64,000 nucleotides of DNA from PCRC01 sp017848435 (GCA_965284315.1 OZ260072.1:3100001-3164000), one strand, 5' to 3'. Shown: positions 45,995-54,527, counted from the stretch's first letter. Program-made: numbers and translations. Notes: a model not told the origin generated them from the sequence alone.

Positions 45995-46150
45995 ATGCGC
46001 CGGATGCACAGCCCCGCCCCGCGCCGCGCCCTGTTGTGGCGCGGGGCGGGCATCGCGGGGGCTTTGCTGGCGCTGCTGGCGGTGTTTTCGCTCTACACCC
46101 AGCCCGACTTCTTTTTCACGGTGGCGAACCAGGTGTGGGCCTGTTTTTGA
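45995..46150 (+). CDS. Small membrane protein of 51 residues
   Basis: A complete small frame, ATG to TGA, beginning one base after the MFS stop (TGAGATG), so it is probably translated by re-initiation. The protein has a basic N terminus (RRMHSPAPRRALLWR), one hydrophobic helix (AGIAGALLALLAVFSLY) and a tail ending TQPDFFFTVANQVWACF. The TQPDF...NQVWxCF ending resembles small proteins I recall next to other genes in this family. No function is known. Confidence 0.65.
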   Translation: MRRMHSPAPRRALLWRGAGIAGALLALLAVFSLYTQPDFFFTVANQVWACF

Positions 46151-46161
46151 GCCTTGACACC

Positions 46162-46223
46162 CATGTTTCAAGCCTTTTAGGCCGCGAGCCTTAGTGAAAC
46201 CTAGAGGTACAGCTATGAAAACA
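46162..46223 (-). repeat. Dispersed repeat, copy 4 (covers an SDR start codon)
   Basis: On the minus strand it reads TTTTCATAGCTGTACCTCTA, then GGTTTCACTAAGGCTCGCGG and CCTAAAAGGCTTGAAACATG. The ATG and first codons of the SDR gene lie in its TTTTCATAGC end. Its core is the most diverged of the six copies. Confidence 0.6.
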
Positions 46224-47027
46224 ATAGTGATTACCGGCGCATCGGAAGGCCTGGGCGCCGAAATGGCACGCCAGCTGGCCGCCACCCACGGCAACGCTTG
46301 CGCGCTGGTGCTGGCCGCCCGCAATGCCCATGCGCTGGCGGCTGTGGCGGTGGCGTGCGAGGCGCTGGGCGCGCAGACGCTGGTGGTGCCGACCGACGTG
46401 TCGGTCGAGCCGCAGTGCCGCGCACTCATTGACGCCACCGTGGCCCGCTTTGGCCGCATCGATGTGCTGGTCAACAACGCCGGCATGTCGGCCCAGGCCC
46501 TGTTGGCCGATGTGCAAGCCGCCGACCTGGCCTGGTACGAAACGCTGATGCGCATCAACCACTGGGGCAGCGTCTGGTGCACCCATGCGGCGCTGCCGCA
46601 CCTCAAGGCGGCGCGTGGCCGCATTCTGGCGGTGTCGTCGCTGGCCGGGCTGGTGGGCGTGCCGGGCCGCACCGCCTACAGCGCCACCAAGTTCGCGATG
46701 ACCGGCTTTTTCGAAGCGCTGCGCACCGAACTGCTGGGGGCTGGCGTCAGCGTCACCATCGCCTACCCCGGCGTGGTGGCCACCGAGATCCGCCGCCGTG
46801 GCTTCAACGCCGCCGGCCAGCCCGCCGGCACCAGCGGCCTGAAAGAAGACCAGGCCATGCCGGTGGCCACCTGCGTACGGCTGATGCTGGCCGGGCTGGA
46901 GCGCCGCCAGCGCGAGGTGCTGATGACGCCGCGCGACAAGCTGGCCCGTGTGCTCAAATTCCTGTGGCCCGCGCTGGTGGACAAGATGGCGCTGGCCGCC
47001 CTGAACGACGATGTGAAACCCAGATGA
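46215..47027 (+). CDS. Short-chain dehydrogenase/reductase
   Basis: A 270-aa NAD(P)-dependent oxidoreductase with TGASEGLG cofactor-binding glycines, NNAG, a Ser in AVSSLAGLVG and YSATK. It ends in a basic region (KLARVLKFLWPALVDKMALA) similar to SDRs acting on lipid-like substrates. The ATG at 46215 starts MKTIVITGASEG. This start is inside a dispersed repeat and has only AGAGGT upstream as a possible ribosome site. The substrate is unknown. Confidence 0.88.
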   Translation: MKTIVITGASEGLGAEMARQLAATHGNACALVLAARNAHALAAVAVACEALGAQTLVVPTDVSVEPQCRALIDATVARFGRIDVLVNNAGMSAQALLADVQAADLAWYETLMRINHWGSVWCTHAALPHLKAARGRILAVSSLAGLVGVPGRTAYSATKFAMTGFFEALRTELLGAGVSVTIAYPGVVATEIRRRGFNAAGQPAGTSGLKEDQAMPVATCVRLMLAGLERRQREVLMTPRDKLARVLKFLWPALVDKMALAALNDDVKPR

Positions 47028-47049
47028 GCATGGCCCCCACGCTTTTCAC

Positions 47050-47118
47050 TGCGTGTCATGCGCTTCCCCCCCGAGGGGGCCGTGCCTTGCTTGGGGCGGC
47101 CCGGCGCTGCGGCGGCCC
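47050..47118 (+). repeat. GC-rich dispersed repeat, copy A
   Basis: Sequence GCGCTTCCCCCCCGAGGGGG, followed by CCGTGCCTTGCTTGGGGCGG and CCCGGCGCTGCGGCGGCC. It contains the small palindrome CCCCC..GGGGG and occupies the gap between the SDR and methyltransferase genes. It is related to the copy at 60340-60420. Confidence 0.65.
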
Positions 47119-47145
47119 TTAACGCATCAACGAATACTGACCCCC

Positions 47146-47721
47146 ATGAGTGAACTCTCCCTTCACGGCACCGAACCCCCTTCTGCCTGGGTGCAGCGCT
47201 GGTCGCACCTGATTCCTGCTGGCGGCAGCGTGCTGGACGTGGCCTGTGGCCATGGCCGGCACATGCGCTGGCTCGCCAGCCTTGGCCACACCGTCACCGG
47301 CGTGGACCGTTCGCCCGAGGCAGTGGCGGCTGTGGCCCACCTGGGTGAAGCGGTGCAGGCCGACATCGAGAACGGCCCCTGGCCTTTCTTGAACGGCGAC
47401 CAGCCGCGCAGGTTTGACGCGGTGGTGGTGACCAACTACCTCTGGCGTCCCCTGCTGCCCACCCTGCTGGCCAGCCTGGCCCCGGGCGGCGTGCTGGTCT
47501 ACGAAACCTTTGCCCTGGGCAACGAAACCGTGGGCAAGCCTTCGCGGCCCGACTTCCTGTTGCGGCCGGGCGAGTTGCTGGCGCTGTGCCAGGGCCTGCG
47601 GGTGGTGGCCTACGAGGCCGGCTTCCTGCCCCAGCCCGACCGCTTCGTGCAGCGCATCGTGGCGGTGAACGAAGCCGCGACCGTGCCCCCGGAAGCCACA
47701 CCAAAGGCCTACCGGCTCTAG
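47146..47721 (+). CDS. Class I SAM-dependent methyltransferase
   Basis: A 191-aa Rossmann-fold methyltransferase. Motif I is VLDVACGHGRHMRWLASLG, the acidic end of strand 2 is VTGVDRSPEA, and FDAVVVTNYLWRPLLPTLL plus APGGVLVYETFA follow. These resemble TehB/UbiE-like small-molecule methyltransferases. The ATG at 47146 begins MSELSLHG; the upstream open frame runs through a GC-rich repeat and is not coding. The substrate is unknown. Confidence 0.85.
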   Translation: MSELSLHGTEPPSAWVQRWSHLIPAGGSVLDVACGHGRHMRWLASLGHTVTGVDRSPEAVAAVAHLGEAVQADIENGPWPFLNGDQPRRFDAVVVTNYLWRPLLPTLLASLAPGGVLVYETFALGNETVGKPSRPDFLLRPGELLALCQGLRVVAYEAGFLPQPDRFVQRIVAVNEAATVPPEATPKAYRL

Positions 47722-47790
47722 GTAGAATGCCGAGTCGGCCCAAGGTGTGTTTTCCTGGGGCCCCCATCGACCCAGCAACCCATTGTGGAC

Positions 47791-48672
47791 ATGACACCCA
47801 TCACCGGCAGCATTGTTGCGCTCGTCACCCCCCTGTTGGAGGACGGCAGCGTGGACTACCCCACACTGCGCAAACTCATCGACTGGCACATCGCCGAAGG
47901 CACCGACTGCATTGGCGTGGTCGGCACCACCGGCGAGTCGCCCACCGTCAATGTGGAAGAGCATTGCGAGATCATCCGCGTCTCGGTCGAGCAGGCCGCC
48001 AAACGCGTGCCCATCATGGCCGGTTGCGGTGCCAACTCCACCACCGAGGCCATTGAACTGGCGCGCTTTGCCAAGAAGGTCGGCGCCGACTGCCAGCTGC
48101 AGGTTGTGCCCTACTACAACAAGCCCACGCAGGAAGGCCAGTACCAACACTTCAAGGCCATTGCCGAAGCGGTGGACCTGCCCACGGTGCTGTACAACGT
48201 GCCCGGCCGCACCGTGGCCGACATGCTGCAAGACACGGTGATGCGCCTGGCCCAGGTGCCCGGCATCATCGGCATCAAGGAAGCCACCGGCAACATCGAA
48301 CGTGCCCAGTGGCTGATCCGCGAAGCGCCCAAAGGCTTCAGCATCTATTCGGGGGACGACCCCACCGCTGTGGCACTCATGCTCTGCGGCGGCCAGGGCA
48401 ACATCAGCGTCACCGCCAACGTGGCGCCCCGGAAAATGCACCAGCTGTGCATGGCCGCCATGGCCGGCAACGTGCGCGAGGCCATGGCCCTGCAGATGGA
48501 ACTCATGCCGCTGCACCGGCATCTGTTTGTGGAAGCCAACCCGATTCCCGTGAAATGGGCACTGGCCCGCATGGGCCGCTGCGGCGGTACCCTGCGCCTG
48601 CCCATGACGCCTCTGACCCCAGCCAGCCAGCCGGTGGTGGAAGCCGCGCTCAGCCAGTGCGGTCTGATTTGA
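47791..48672 (+). CDS. dapA: 4-hydroxy-tetrahydrodipicolinate synthase
   Basis: Condenses pyruvate and aspartate semialdehyde in lysine and meso-diaminopimelate synthesis. The 293-aa protein has GSIVALVTPLLEDGSVDYPT, GTTGESPTV, YYNKPTQEGQYQHF, VLYNVPGRTVADM and the Schiff-base lysine in IIGIKEATGN. A GTG two codons upstream of the chosen ATG is also possible. Its stop overlaps the bamC start (TGATG), matching the E. coli dapA-bamC order. Confidence 0.96.
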   Translation: MTPITGSIVALVTPLLEDGSVDYPTLRKLIDWHIAEGTDCIGVVGTTGESPTVNVEEHCEIIRVSVEQAAKRVPIMAGCGANSTTEAIELARFAKKVGADCQLQVVPYYNKPTQEGQYQHFKAIAEAVDLPTVLYNVPGRTVADMLQDTVMRLAQVPGIIGIKEATGNIERAQWLIREAPKGFSIYSGDDPTAVALMLCGGQGNISVTANVAPRKMHQLCMAAMAGNVREAMALQMELMPLHRHLFVEANPIPVKWALARMGRCGGTLRLPMTPLTPASQPVVEAALSQCGLI

Positions 48673-49772
48673 TGAACAAGGACACCCAAGTGAACCAACT
48701 GACCAAAATCGGCGGCCTGAGCCTGCTGCTGCTCGCACTCACCGCCTGCAGCGTGCTGGAAGGCGACAAGATCGACTACAAGAGCGCTGGCAAGGCACCG
48801 TCGCTCGACGTGCCGCCCGACCTGTCCCAACTCTCGCGCGACTCCCGCTACCTGGTGCCCGGCAGCGTGGTCACCGCCACCGGCTTCCAGGCCGGGCAAA
48901 CCAACACCTCGGTGCCCACGGCGGCCATTGCGGTGGGCGACGTGCGCATCGAACGCGCCGGCAACCAGCGCTGGCTGGTGGTCAACCGCCCGGCCGAGCA
49001 GCTCTGGAGCCCGGTGCGCGACTTCTGGCAGGAAAACGGTTTCCTGCTGACGCTGGACCAGCAAAACCTCGGCATCATGGAAACCGACTTTGCCGAGAAC
49101 CGCGCCAAGATCCCGCAAGACTTCATCCGCAGCACCATTGGCAAGATGTTCGAGAACGTCTACTCCAGCGGCGAACGCGACAAGTTCCGCACCCGCATCG
49201 AGCGCACCTCCACCGGCAACACCGAGATCTACATCAGCCACCGTGGCTTTGTCGAGGTCTACCGCGACGGTGCCCAGAAAACCGAAACCATCTGGCAGCC
49301 ACGCCCGGCCGACCCGGAACTGGAAACCGAGTTCCTGCGCCGCCTGATGGTCAAACTCGGTGTAACGCAAGAGCAGTCGCGCACGCTGGCCACCGCGGGT
49401 GCTGCACGTGCCGGCACGCGGATCGTCAACACCAACAACCAGCCACAACTGCAGATCGACGAAGGCTTTGACCGCGCCTGGCGCCGTGTGGGCCTGGCGC
49501 TGGACCGCACCGGTTTCACCGTCGAAGACCGCGACCGTTCGCAGGGCACCTACTTCGTCCGTTACGTTGAGCCCAGCGCAGCCAAGAAGGAAAGCGGCTT
49601 TTTCAGCAAGCTGTTCAGCTCCACCCCGAACACGCCGCCGCTCAAGTACCGCATCAAGGTCAGCAGCCAGGGCGACGCCACCACCGTGTCGGTGCTCAAC
49701 ACCACCGGTGCGGCCGAAACCTCGGCCAATGCCCAGCGCATCGTGCAGGTCATTGCCGACGACCTGAAGTAA
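48672..49772 (+). CDS. bamC: Outer membrane protein assembly factor BamC (NlpB)
   Basis: Lipoprotein of the BAM complex that inserts beta-barrel proteins into the outer membrane. The 366-aa protein has a lipobox in LLLLALTACSVLEGD (cleavage before the Cys), the unstructured region DYKSAGKAPSLDVPPDLSQL, and two helix-grip domains (RWLVVNRPAEQLWSPVRDFW near residue 100 and the C-terminal IDEGFDRAWRRVGLALDRTG). The ATG overlaps the dapA stop. Confidence 0.92.
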   Translation: MNKDTQVNQLTKIGGLSLLLLALTACSVLEGDKIDYKSAGKAPSLDVPPDLSQLSRDSRYLVPGSVVTATGFQAGQTNTSVPTAAIAVGDVRIERAGNQRWLVVNRPAEQLWSPVRDFWQENGFLLTLDQQNLGIMETDFAENRAKIPQDFIRSTIGKMFENVYSSGERDKFRTRIERTSTGNTEIYISHRGFVEVYRDGAQKTETIWQPRPADPELETEFLRRLMVKLGVTQEQSRTLATAGAARAGTRIVNTNNQPQLQIDEGFDRAWRRVGLALDRTGFTVEDRDRSQGTYFVRYVEPSAAKKESGFFSKLFSSTPNTPPLKYRIKVSSQGDATTVSVLNTTGAAETSANAQRIVQVIADDLK

Positions 49773-49809
49773 GCACCCCGGTGCCGCCCCACGGCACCGG
49801 CGCCATCTG

Positions 49810-50589
49810 ATGCGCTTCAAAAGCCTGGGCAGCGGCAGCACGGGCAACGCCACCGTCGTCGAGTCCACCGCGCACGGCCGCACCAGCCGACTGCTCATTG
49901 ACTGTGGCTTCGGCATCCGCCAGCTCGACCAGCGGCTGGCGCTCGCCGGCCTGTGCACCGCCGACCTAGACGCCGTTTTCATCACCCATGAACACGCCGA
50001 CCACATCGGTTGCGTGCGCCAGTTGGCCGTGCGCGCACAGTTGCCGGTGTGGATGAGCCAGGGCACCCGCAGCGCGCTGAACACCACCGACATCGACCCC
50101 TGGCTCTGCCTGGCACGCGACGGCGAGCCACTGGCAGTGGGTGGCCTGCAGGTCACCCCGTTCACCGTGCCACACGACGCGCGCGAACCGCTGCAGCTCA
50201 TCTGCACCGACGGCCTGGCCACCTTCGGGGTATTGACCGACCTGGGCCACATCACCGCCCACGTCACCCAGCACCTGCGGGCCTGCCACGCGCTGCTGCT
50301 GGAATGCAACCACGACCCGGTGCTGGTGGCCCAGTCCACCTACCCGCCGTTCCTGAAACAGCGCATCACCGGCCGGCTGGGGCACCTGGCCAACGAAGAA
50401 GCCGCCAGCCTGCTGAAATCGCTCCGCAGCGGCCCGTTGCGCCAGGTGGTGGCCGCCCACCTGAGCCTGCAAAACAACACACCAGAACTGGCCCGGCAGG
50501 CACTGGTTGAGGCCCTGGGCAGCGCGCCCTGCACCATCACATTGGCCGATGCTGCCAGCGGCACGGGCTGGATCACGGTATCGCCCTGA
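49810..50589 (+). CDS. MBL-fold metallo-hydrolase (YycJ/WalJ-like)
   Basis: A 259-aa metallo-beta-lactamase-fold protein, opening MRFKSLGSGSTGNATVVES. The metal site is THEHADHIG, with further ligands in LTDLGHIT and LLECNHDPVL. This pattern belongs to YycJ-like hydrolases, suggested to be exonucleases. It follows bamC by 37 bases and ends just before a bidirectional terminator. Confidence 0.88.
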   Translation: MRFKSLGSGSTGNATVVESTAHGRTSRLLIDCGFGIRQLDQRLALAGLCTADLDAVFITHEHADHIGCVRQLAVRAQLPVWMSQGTRSALNTTDIDPWLCLARDGEPLAVGGLQVTPFTVPHDAREPLQLICTDGLATFGVLTDLGHITAHVTQHLRACHALLLECNHDPVLVAQSTYPPFLKQRITGRLGHLANEEAASLLKSLRSGPLRQVVAAHLSLQNNTPELARQALVEALGSAPCTITLADAASGTGWITVSP

Positions 50590-50603
50590 AACCATTCGCC
50601 CAC

Positions 50604-50633
50604 AAAAAAGCCGACCCGAAGGTCGGCTTTTTT
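50604..50633. terminator. Bidirectional intrinsic terminator
   Basis: Perfect stem GCCGACC/GGTCGGC with loop CGAA, flanked by six A on the left and six T on the right. It can end transcription of the metallo-hydrolase gene from the left and of the small lipoprotein gene from the right. Confidence 0.93.
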
Positions 50634-50648
50634 CATCGACGCAAGAAA

Positions 50649-50861
50649 TTACTTGGCGGCGGAAGCGGGTGCTGCGGTGGCAGAAGCTGCGGCGTCAGGT
50701 GCCGAAGCTGCGGAAGCAGCTGCTTCAGGGGCTGGTGCTGGGGCAGGAGCGGGTGCTGCCACAGGTGCCGGTGCTGGGGCAGGAGCCGGCTCTTCTTTCT
50801 TACCGCAAGCGGCGAGGGAAACGGCAGCAACCAACGTTGCCAAAACGAGCATTTTGTTCAT
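50649..50861 (-). CDS. Small Ala/Pro-rich lipoprotein
   Basis: A 70-aa protein with signal peptide MNKMLVLATLVAAVSLAAC and lipobox LAAC. The remainder is a low-complexity tail of Pro-Ala repeats (EPAPAPAPAPVAAPAPAP) and Ala-Ser segments. There is no enzymatic domain. Its form suggests an abundant outer-membrane or periplasm-spanning spacer lipoprotein, but this is inference. AAGGA lies 7 bases before the ATG, and the gene has its own promoter-like element and terminator. Confidence 0.75.
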   Translation of the reverse strand: MNKMLVLATLVAAVSLAACGKKEEPAPAPAPAPVAAPAPAPAPAPEAAASAASAPDAAASATAAPASAAK

Positions 50862-50958
50862 TTGAAAGTCCTTTAATGGAAGAGAAACCCGGGAAATGCC
50901 AACAGACTGGCAGAGTCGTGAGCAAAAAAGTACCCAGACTCTTTAACTCAGCCGCCAA

Positions 50959-50964
50959 ATTATA
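50959..50964 (-). promoter_or_regulatory. -10 element of the small lipoprotein gene
   Basis: A consensus TATAAT on the minus strand about 100 bases before the lipoprotein ATG. No good -35 lies 16-18 bases upstream. If real, the transcript has an untranslated leader near 90 bases. Confidence 0.45.
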
Positions 50965-51028
50965 CCGATGCGCACCGCATTCGCGGGGAAACACGGATTG
51001 CCAGTATTCAGGAGCTGTAATTTTACGT

Positions 51029-52153
51029 TCACAGGGCTTGGGCATGTAACCAGCCCGATTGCTGCCACGCGGCCACCAGCTCGGCCGCATCGGCGCTCAG
51101 GCGTTGTGCATCGGCCGCTGTGAGTTGGCGCGTCTGGGCCAACTGCTGCATCAGGCGCGCGTCGCGGCCACCGGCCCGGAAACTCTCACCGTTGATGAAC
51201 ACATGCTGCGCGTCGTACTGCATGCGTGTGCGGCGGTCGAGCCGGATGCCGGTGGACAGGTCGGGGGCGTCATCGTCTGCGGCATCGAACCACACATTGG
51301 GTTTGGGCTCGGTCGCCCACTCGCCCAACGACCGGCGCAAGGCCTCGCCATCCTGGAGCAAGGCGTGCAAGGCATTTTTTGCAAAGGCCTCCAGCCCCTC
51401 GGGCAAACGGGCGCTGTCGGCCACGGCGGGCTGGTCGCGGTCGCGGTAGAGGGTGGCGTCGTCGTCGGCGTCGTCGGCCAGCCGCAGCAGCAGTTCACGG
51501 GCAATCTCGCCTTTGGATGGTGCGCGAAAGCCGATGGAGTACGTCATGCAGGCGCCTTGCGCGTCGCCGTCGTGGGCGTAACGCGGCGGCAGGTAGAGCA
51601 TGTCGCCAGGCTCCAGCACGAACTCCTGTTCAGGTTCGAAATGGGCCAGGATTTTCAACGGCACATCGTCGCGCAGGCTCAGGTCTTTCTGGCGGCCAAT
51701 GCGCCAGCGTCGGCGGCCTTCGGCCTGCAGCAGGAACACGTCGTAGCTGTCAAAGTGCGGGCCAACGCCGCCGCCGTCGCTGGCGTAGCTGACCATCAGG
51801 TCGTCCAGCCGGGCGTCGGGCACGAAGCGAAAGGCCTGCAGCAGGTCGTGCAGGCCGTCGTGGTGCAGGTCCATGCCCTGCAGCAGCAGCGTCCAATCGG
51901 GCTGGGCCAACGGCGGCAAAGCCCGGCGTGCGAACGGCCCCTGGCGCATGCGCCAGCGCTCGCCCTGGCGCACCACCAGGCGGGATTCGACGTTGTCGCT
52001 GGCGGCCAGCGCAAACAGTGCCTGCCGGTCCAGCAGTGGCCGCATGCCAGGCATGGCCTGGCGGATCAACAAGGGCTTTTTCTGCCAATGGCGCCGCATG
52101 AATTGCTGCGCGGTCAGGCCGCCCAGCAGTGGCAAAGGGGTGTTCACGTCCAT
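51029..52153 (-). CDS. JmjC-like cupin oxygenase (RoxA/YcfD family)
   Basis: A 374-aa 2-oxoglutarate/Fe(II) oxygenase resembling ribosomal protein L16 arginine hydroxylase. The opening FMRRHWQKKPLLIRQAMPG is typical. The iron ligands are His and Asp in GPHFDSYDVFLLQ and His in RYAHDGDA. The winged-helix-like C-terminal region includes TGIRLDRRTRMQYD and the NGESFRAGGRDARL stretch. L16 as substrate is inferred from the family. The start is divergent from the FKBP gene. Confidence 0.88.
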   Translation of the reverse strand: MDVNTPLPLLGGLTAQQFMRRHWQKKPLLIRQAMPGMRPLLDRQALFALAASDNVESRLVVRQGERWRMRQGPFARRALPPLAQPDWTLLLQGMDLHHDGLHDLLQAFRFVPDARLDDLMVSYASDGGGVGPHFDSYDVFLLQAEGRRRWRIGRQKDLSLRDDVPLKILAHFEPEQEFVLEPGDMLYLPPRYAHDGDAQGACMTYSIGFRAPSKGEIARELLLRLADDADDDATLYRDRDQPAVADSARLPEGLEAFAKNALHALLQDGEALRRSLGEWATEPKPNVWFDAADDDAPDLSTGIRLDRRTRMQYDAQHVFINGESFRAGGRDARLMQQLAQTRQLTAADAQRLSADAAELVAAWQQSGWLHAQAL

Positions 52154-52167
52154 GGGACAATTGTCGT

Positions 52168-52698
52168 ATGGAAATGCTTGACGCCGTCACCGAACAATGC
52201 GTGGTCGCCCTGACCTGGACGCTGAAAGACACCCTCGACGACACCCTGGACGTGCTCGACGAACCGGTGGAGTTTTTTGTGGGCGGGCACGACCTGCTGG
52301 AGCGCATCGACGCAGCACTGCAGGGCCACACCGTGGGCGACACGGTGGACCTGCACCTGGAGCCCGAACACGCGTTTGGCGACTACGACGAGAACCTGGT
52401 GTTCCTGGAAGCGCGCGAGCGTTTCCCCAAGGAACTGGAAGAAGGCATGACCTTCGAGGGCCTCCCAGCCGGTTGCAATCCGGACGCACCACGCAACGTG
52501 GTGTACGTGGTGACCGACATCTACCCCGAGCATGTGGTGCTGGACGGCAACCACCCGCTGGCGGGCATTGCGCTGCGCATCCGGCTGAAGGTGTGCGCCA
52601 TCCGCGAAGCCACCGAGCAGGAGGTGGGCCGTGGCAGCGCCGGCACCGGCTTCTTCAAGATCGCGCCCAGCACGCCGGGCGACGCCACGCTGCACTGA
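52168..52698 (+). CDS. FKBP-type peptidyl-prolyl isomerase (SlyD-like)
   Basis: A 175-aa folding catalyst. FKBP half-motifs (VALTWTLKD, DEPVEFFVGGHDLLERIDAA, LQGHTVGDTVDLHLEPEHAFGDYDE) surround the insert-in-flap chaperone domain (residues about 70-125), with return to the FKBP fold at DGNHPLAGIALRIRLKV. There is no His-rich metal tail as in E. coli SlyD. The ATG at 52168 lies 14 bases from the divergent oxygenase gene's start. Confidence 0.88.
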   Translation: MEMLDAVTEQCVVALTWTLKDTLDDTLDVLDEPVEFFVGGHDLLERIDAALQGHTVGDTVDLHLEPEHAFGDYDENLVFLEARERFPKELEEGMTFEGLPAGCNPDAPRNVVYVVTDIYPEHVVLDGNHPLAGIALRIRLKVCAIREATEQEVGRGSAGTGFFKIAPSTPGDATLH

Positions 52699-52719
52699 GC
52701 CCGAACGGGTCAGCCGGGG

Positions 52720-53391
52720 TCAGTAGACCAGCGTCTGCACCCCCTGGGCCGTGCCCAGCAGGCAAACGGCCGCCTTCTGGTGGGCAAAGACGCCCACTTC
52801 CACCACACCGGGCCACTGGTTGACCAGGGCTTCAAAGGCCAGCGGGTCGGCAATCTGCAGGCCGGTCACATCCACAATGTGCTGCCCGTTGTCGGTCACC
52901 AGCGGCACACCGTTCACCAGCCGCAAACGCCCTTGCCCGCCCAACGCGGCAAACTGGCGCGCCACCCGGGCGCTGGCCATGGGAATCACCTCCACCGGCA
53001 GCGGAAACTTGCCCAGCGTCTGCACCCGCTTGCTGTCGTCGGCGATGCACACAAATTGCCGGGACTGGGCGGCGACGATCTTCTCTCGCGTCAGCGCCGC
53101 GCCACCGCCCTTGACCATGTGGCCGTGCGGGTCGATCTCGTCGGCGCCGTCGATGTAGACCGCCAGTTCGCCGACCTCGTTGCAGTCAAACACCGGGATG
53201 CCCAAGGCCTGCAGGCGGGCGGTGGACGCCTGCGAGCTGCTGACGGCCCCCCGGATGCGGTCTTTCATGCCGGCCAGCGCGTCGATGAACTTGTTGACGG
53301 TGGAGCCAGTGCCCACGCCAATGATTTCGCCCGGAGGCACGTAATGGAGGGCGGCCTGGCCGACCAGCGTTTTCAGTTCGTCTTGGTTCAT
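52720..53391 (-). CDS. rpiA: Ribose-5-phosphate isomerase A
   Basis: Interconverts ribose-5-phosphate and ribulose-5-phosphate in the pentose phosphate pathway. The 223-aa protein has GVGTGSTVNKFIDAL, SSSQAST, DGADEIDP and KGGGAALTREKIVA. It is divergent from pyrD; both use ribose phosphate-linked nucleotide metabolism, though no shared control is evident beyond the hairpin between them. Confidence 0.95.
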   Translation of the reverse strand: MNQDELKTLVGQAALHYVPPGEIIGVGTGSTVNKFIDALAGMKDRIRGAVSSSQASTARLQALGIPVFDCNEVGELAVYIDGADEIDPHGHMVKGGGAALTREKIVAAQSRQFVCIADDSKRVQTLGKFPLPVEVIPMASARVARQFAALGGQGRLRLVNGVPLVTDNGQHIVDVTGLQIADPLAFEALVNQWPGVVEVGVFAHQKAAVCLLGTAQGVQTLVY

Positions 53392-53428
53392 GGTGCTTTT
53401 GCGACAATACCCGGCTTCCCGGCTGACG

Positions 53429-53451
53429 CCGCCCGGACTGTTTCCGGGCGG
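53429..53451. other. Perfect palindrome between rpiA and pyrD
   Basis: CCGCCCGGA, loop CTGTT, TCCGGGCGG: a 9-bp perfect stem located 30 bases before the pyrD ATG and 38 bases from the rpiA ATG. It would sit in the leader of either mRNA or act as a dyad operator. Confidence 0.5.
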
Positions 53452-53480
53452 TGGCCGGGATTATCCAACGCCGCCCACCC

Positions 53481-54527
53481 ATGCCCCTGCTGCCCTACGC
53501 CCTCGCCCGCCCCTTTTTGTTCGGACTCGACCCCGAAGCCGCGCACGACCTGACGCTCGCCACCCTCGCCCGTGTGCAAGGCACGCCGTTGCAATGGGCC
53601 TACTGCAGCAGTTTCGTCAGCGACCCGGTCACGGTGGCCGGGTTGCGTTTCCCCAACCGGGTCGGCCTGGCGGCCGGGCTGGACAAGAACGCGCGTTGCA
53701 TCGACGGTCTGGGTGCGATGGGGTTTGGCTTCGTTGAGGTCGGCACCGTCACGCCCAAGGCGCAGCCCGGCAACCCCAAGCCCCGCATGTTCCGCCTGCC
53801 CGAGGCCAACGCCTTGATCAACCGCTTGGGCTTCAACAACGGTGGGCTGGACGCGTTCGTGGCCAATGTGCAGAAGGCCTCGTTCCGCCAGCAGGGGCGC
53901 ATCCTGGGCCTGAACATCGGCAAGAACGCCGCCACGCCCATTGAGCAGGCGACCGACGACTACCTGGCCTGCTTGGAAGGCGTGTATCCGCACGCCGACT
54001 ACGTGACGGTGAACATCTCCAGCCCCAACACCAAGAACCTGCGCGCGCTGCAAAGTGACGCCGCGCTGGACGGCCTGCTCGGTGCACTGGCCGAACGCCG
54101 CGAAACCCTGGCCCAGGCGCACCAGCGCCGCGTGCCACTGTTTGTGAAGATCGCGCCCGACCTGGACGAAGCCCAGGTGGCGGTGATTGCCGCCACGCTG
54201 CTGCGCCACGGCATGGACGGGGTGGTGGCCACCAACACCACCCTCAGCCGCGACGCGGTGCAGGGCCTGGCCCACGCGCAGGAGGCCGGTGGCCTGAGCG
54301 GTGCGCCGGTGCTGGCCATGAGCAACCGCGTGATTGGCCAGCTGCGCGCAGCGCTCGGTGCGGCCTTCCCCATCATCGGCGTGGGCGGTGTGATGTCGGC
54401 TGCGGATGCGGTGTCCAAAATCGAGGCCGGGGCCAACCTGGTGCAGATTTACACCGGTTTGATCTACCAGGGCCCTGGTTTGGTCACCCAGGCCGCCAAT
54501 TCGATCAAAAAGCACCGCAAGCCTTAG
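53481..54527 (+). CDS. pyrD: Dihydroorotate dehydrogenase (quinone), class 2
   Basis: Membrane-associated flavoenzyme oxidising dihydroorotate with quinone. The 348-aa protein has the N-terminal amphipathic extension (YALARPFLFGLDPEAAHDL), GLAAGLDKNARCIDGLGAMG, NRLGFNNGG, the class 2 serine in VNISSPNTKNLR, KIAPDLDE and IGVGGVMSAADA. The last codons (SIKKHRKP) and stop are encoded by a dispersed repeat copy. The ATG at 53481 lacks an evident Shine-Dalgarno. Confidence 0.96.
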   Translation: MPLLPYALARPFLFGLDPEAAHDLTLATLARVQGTPLQWAYCSSFVSDPVTVAGLRFPNRVGLAAGLDKNARCIDGLGAMGFGFVEVGTVTPKAQPGNPKPRMFRLPEANALINRLGFNNGGLDAFVANVQKASFRQQGRILGLNIGKNAATPIEQATDDYLACLEGVYPHADYVTVNISSPNTKNLRALQSDAALDGLLGALAERRETLAQAHQRRVPLFVKIAPDLDEAQVAVIAATLLRHGMDGVVATNTTLSRDAVQGLAHAQEAGGLSGAPVLAMSNRVIGQLRAALGAAFPIIGVGGVMSAADAVSKIEAGANLVQIYTGLIYQGPGLVTQAANSIKKHRKP

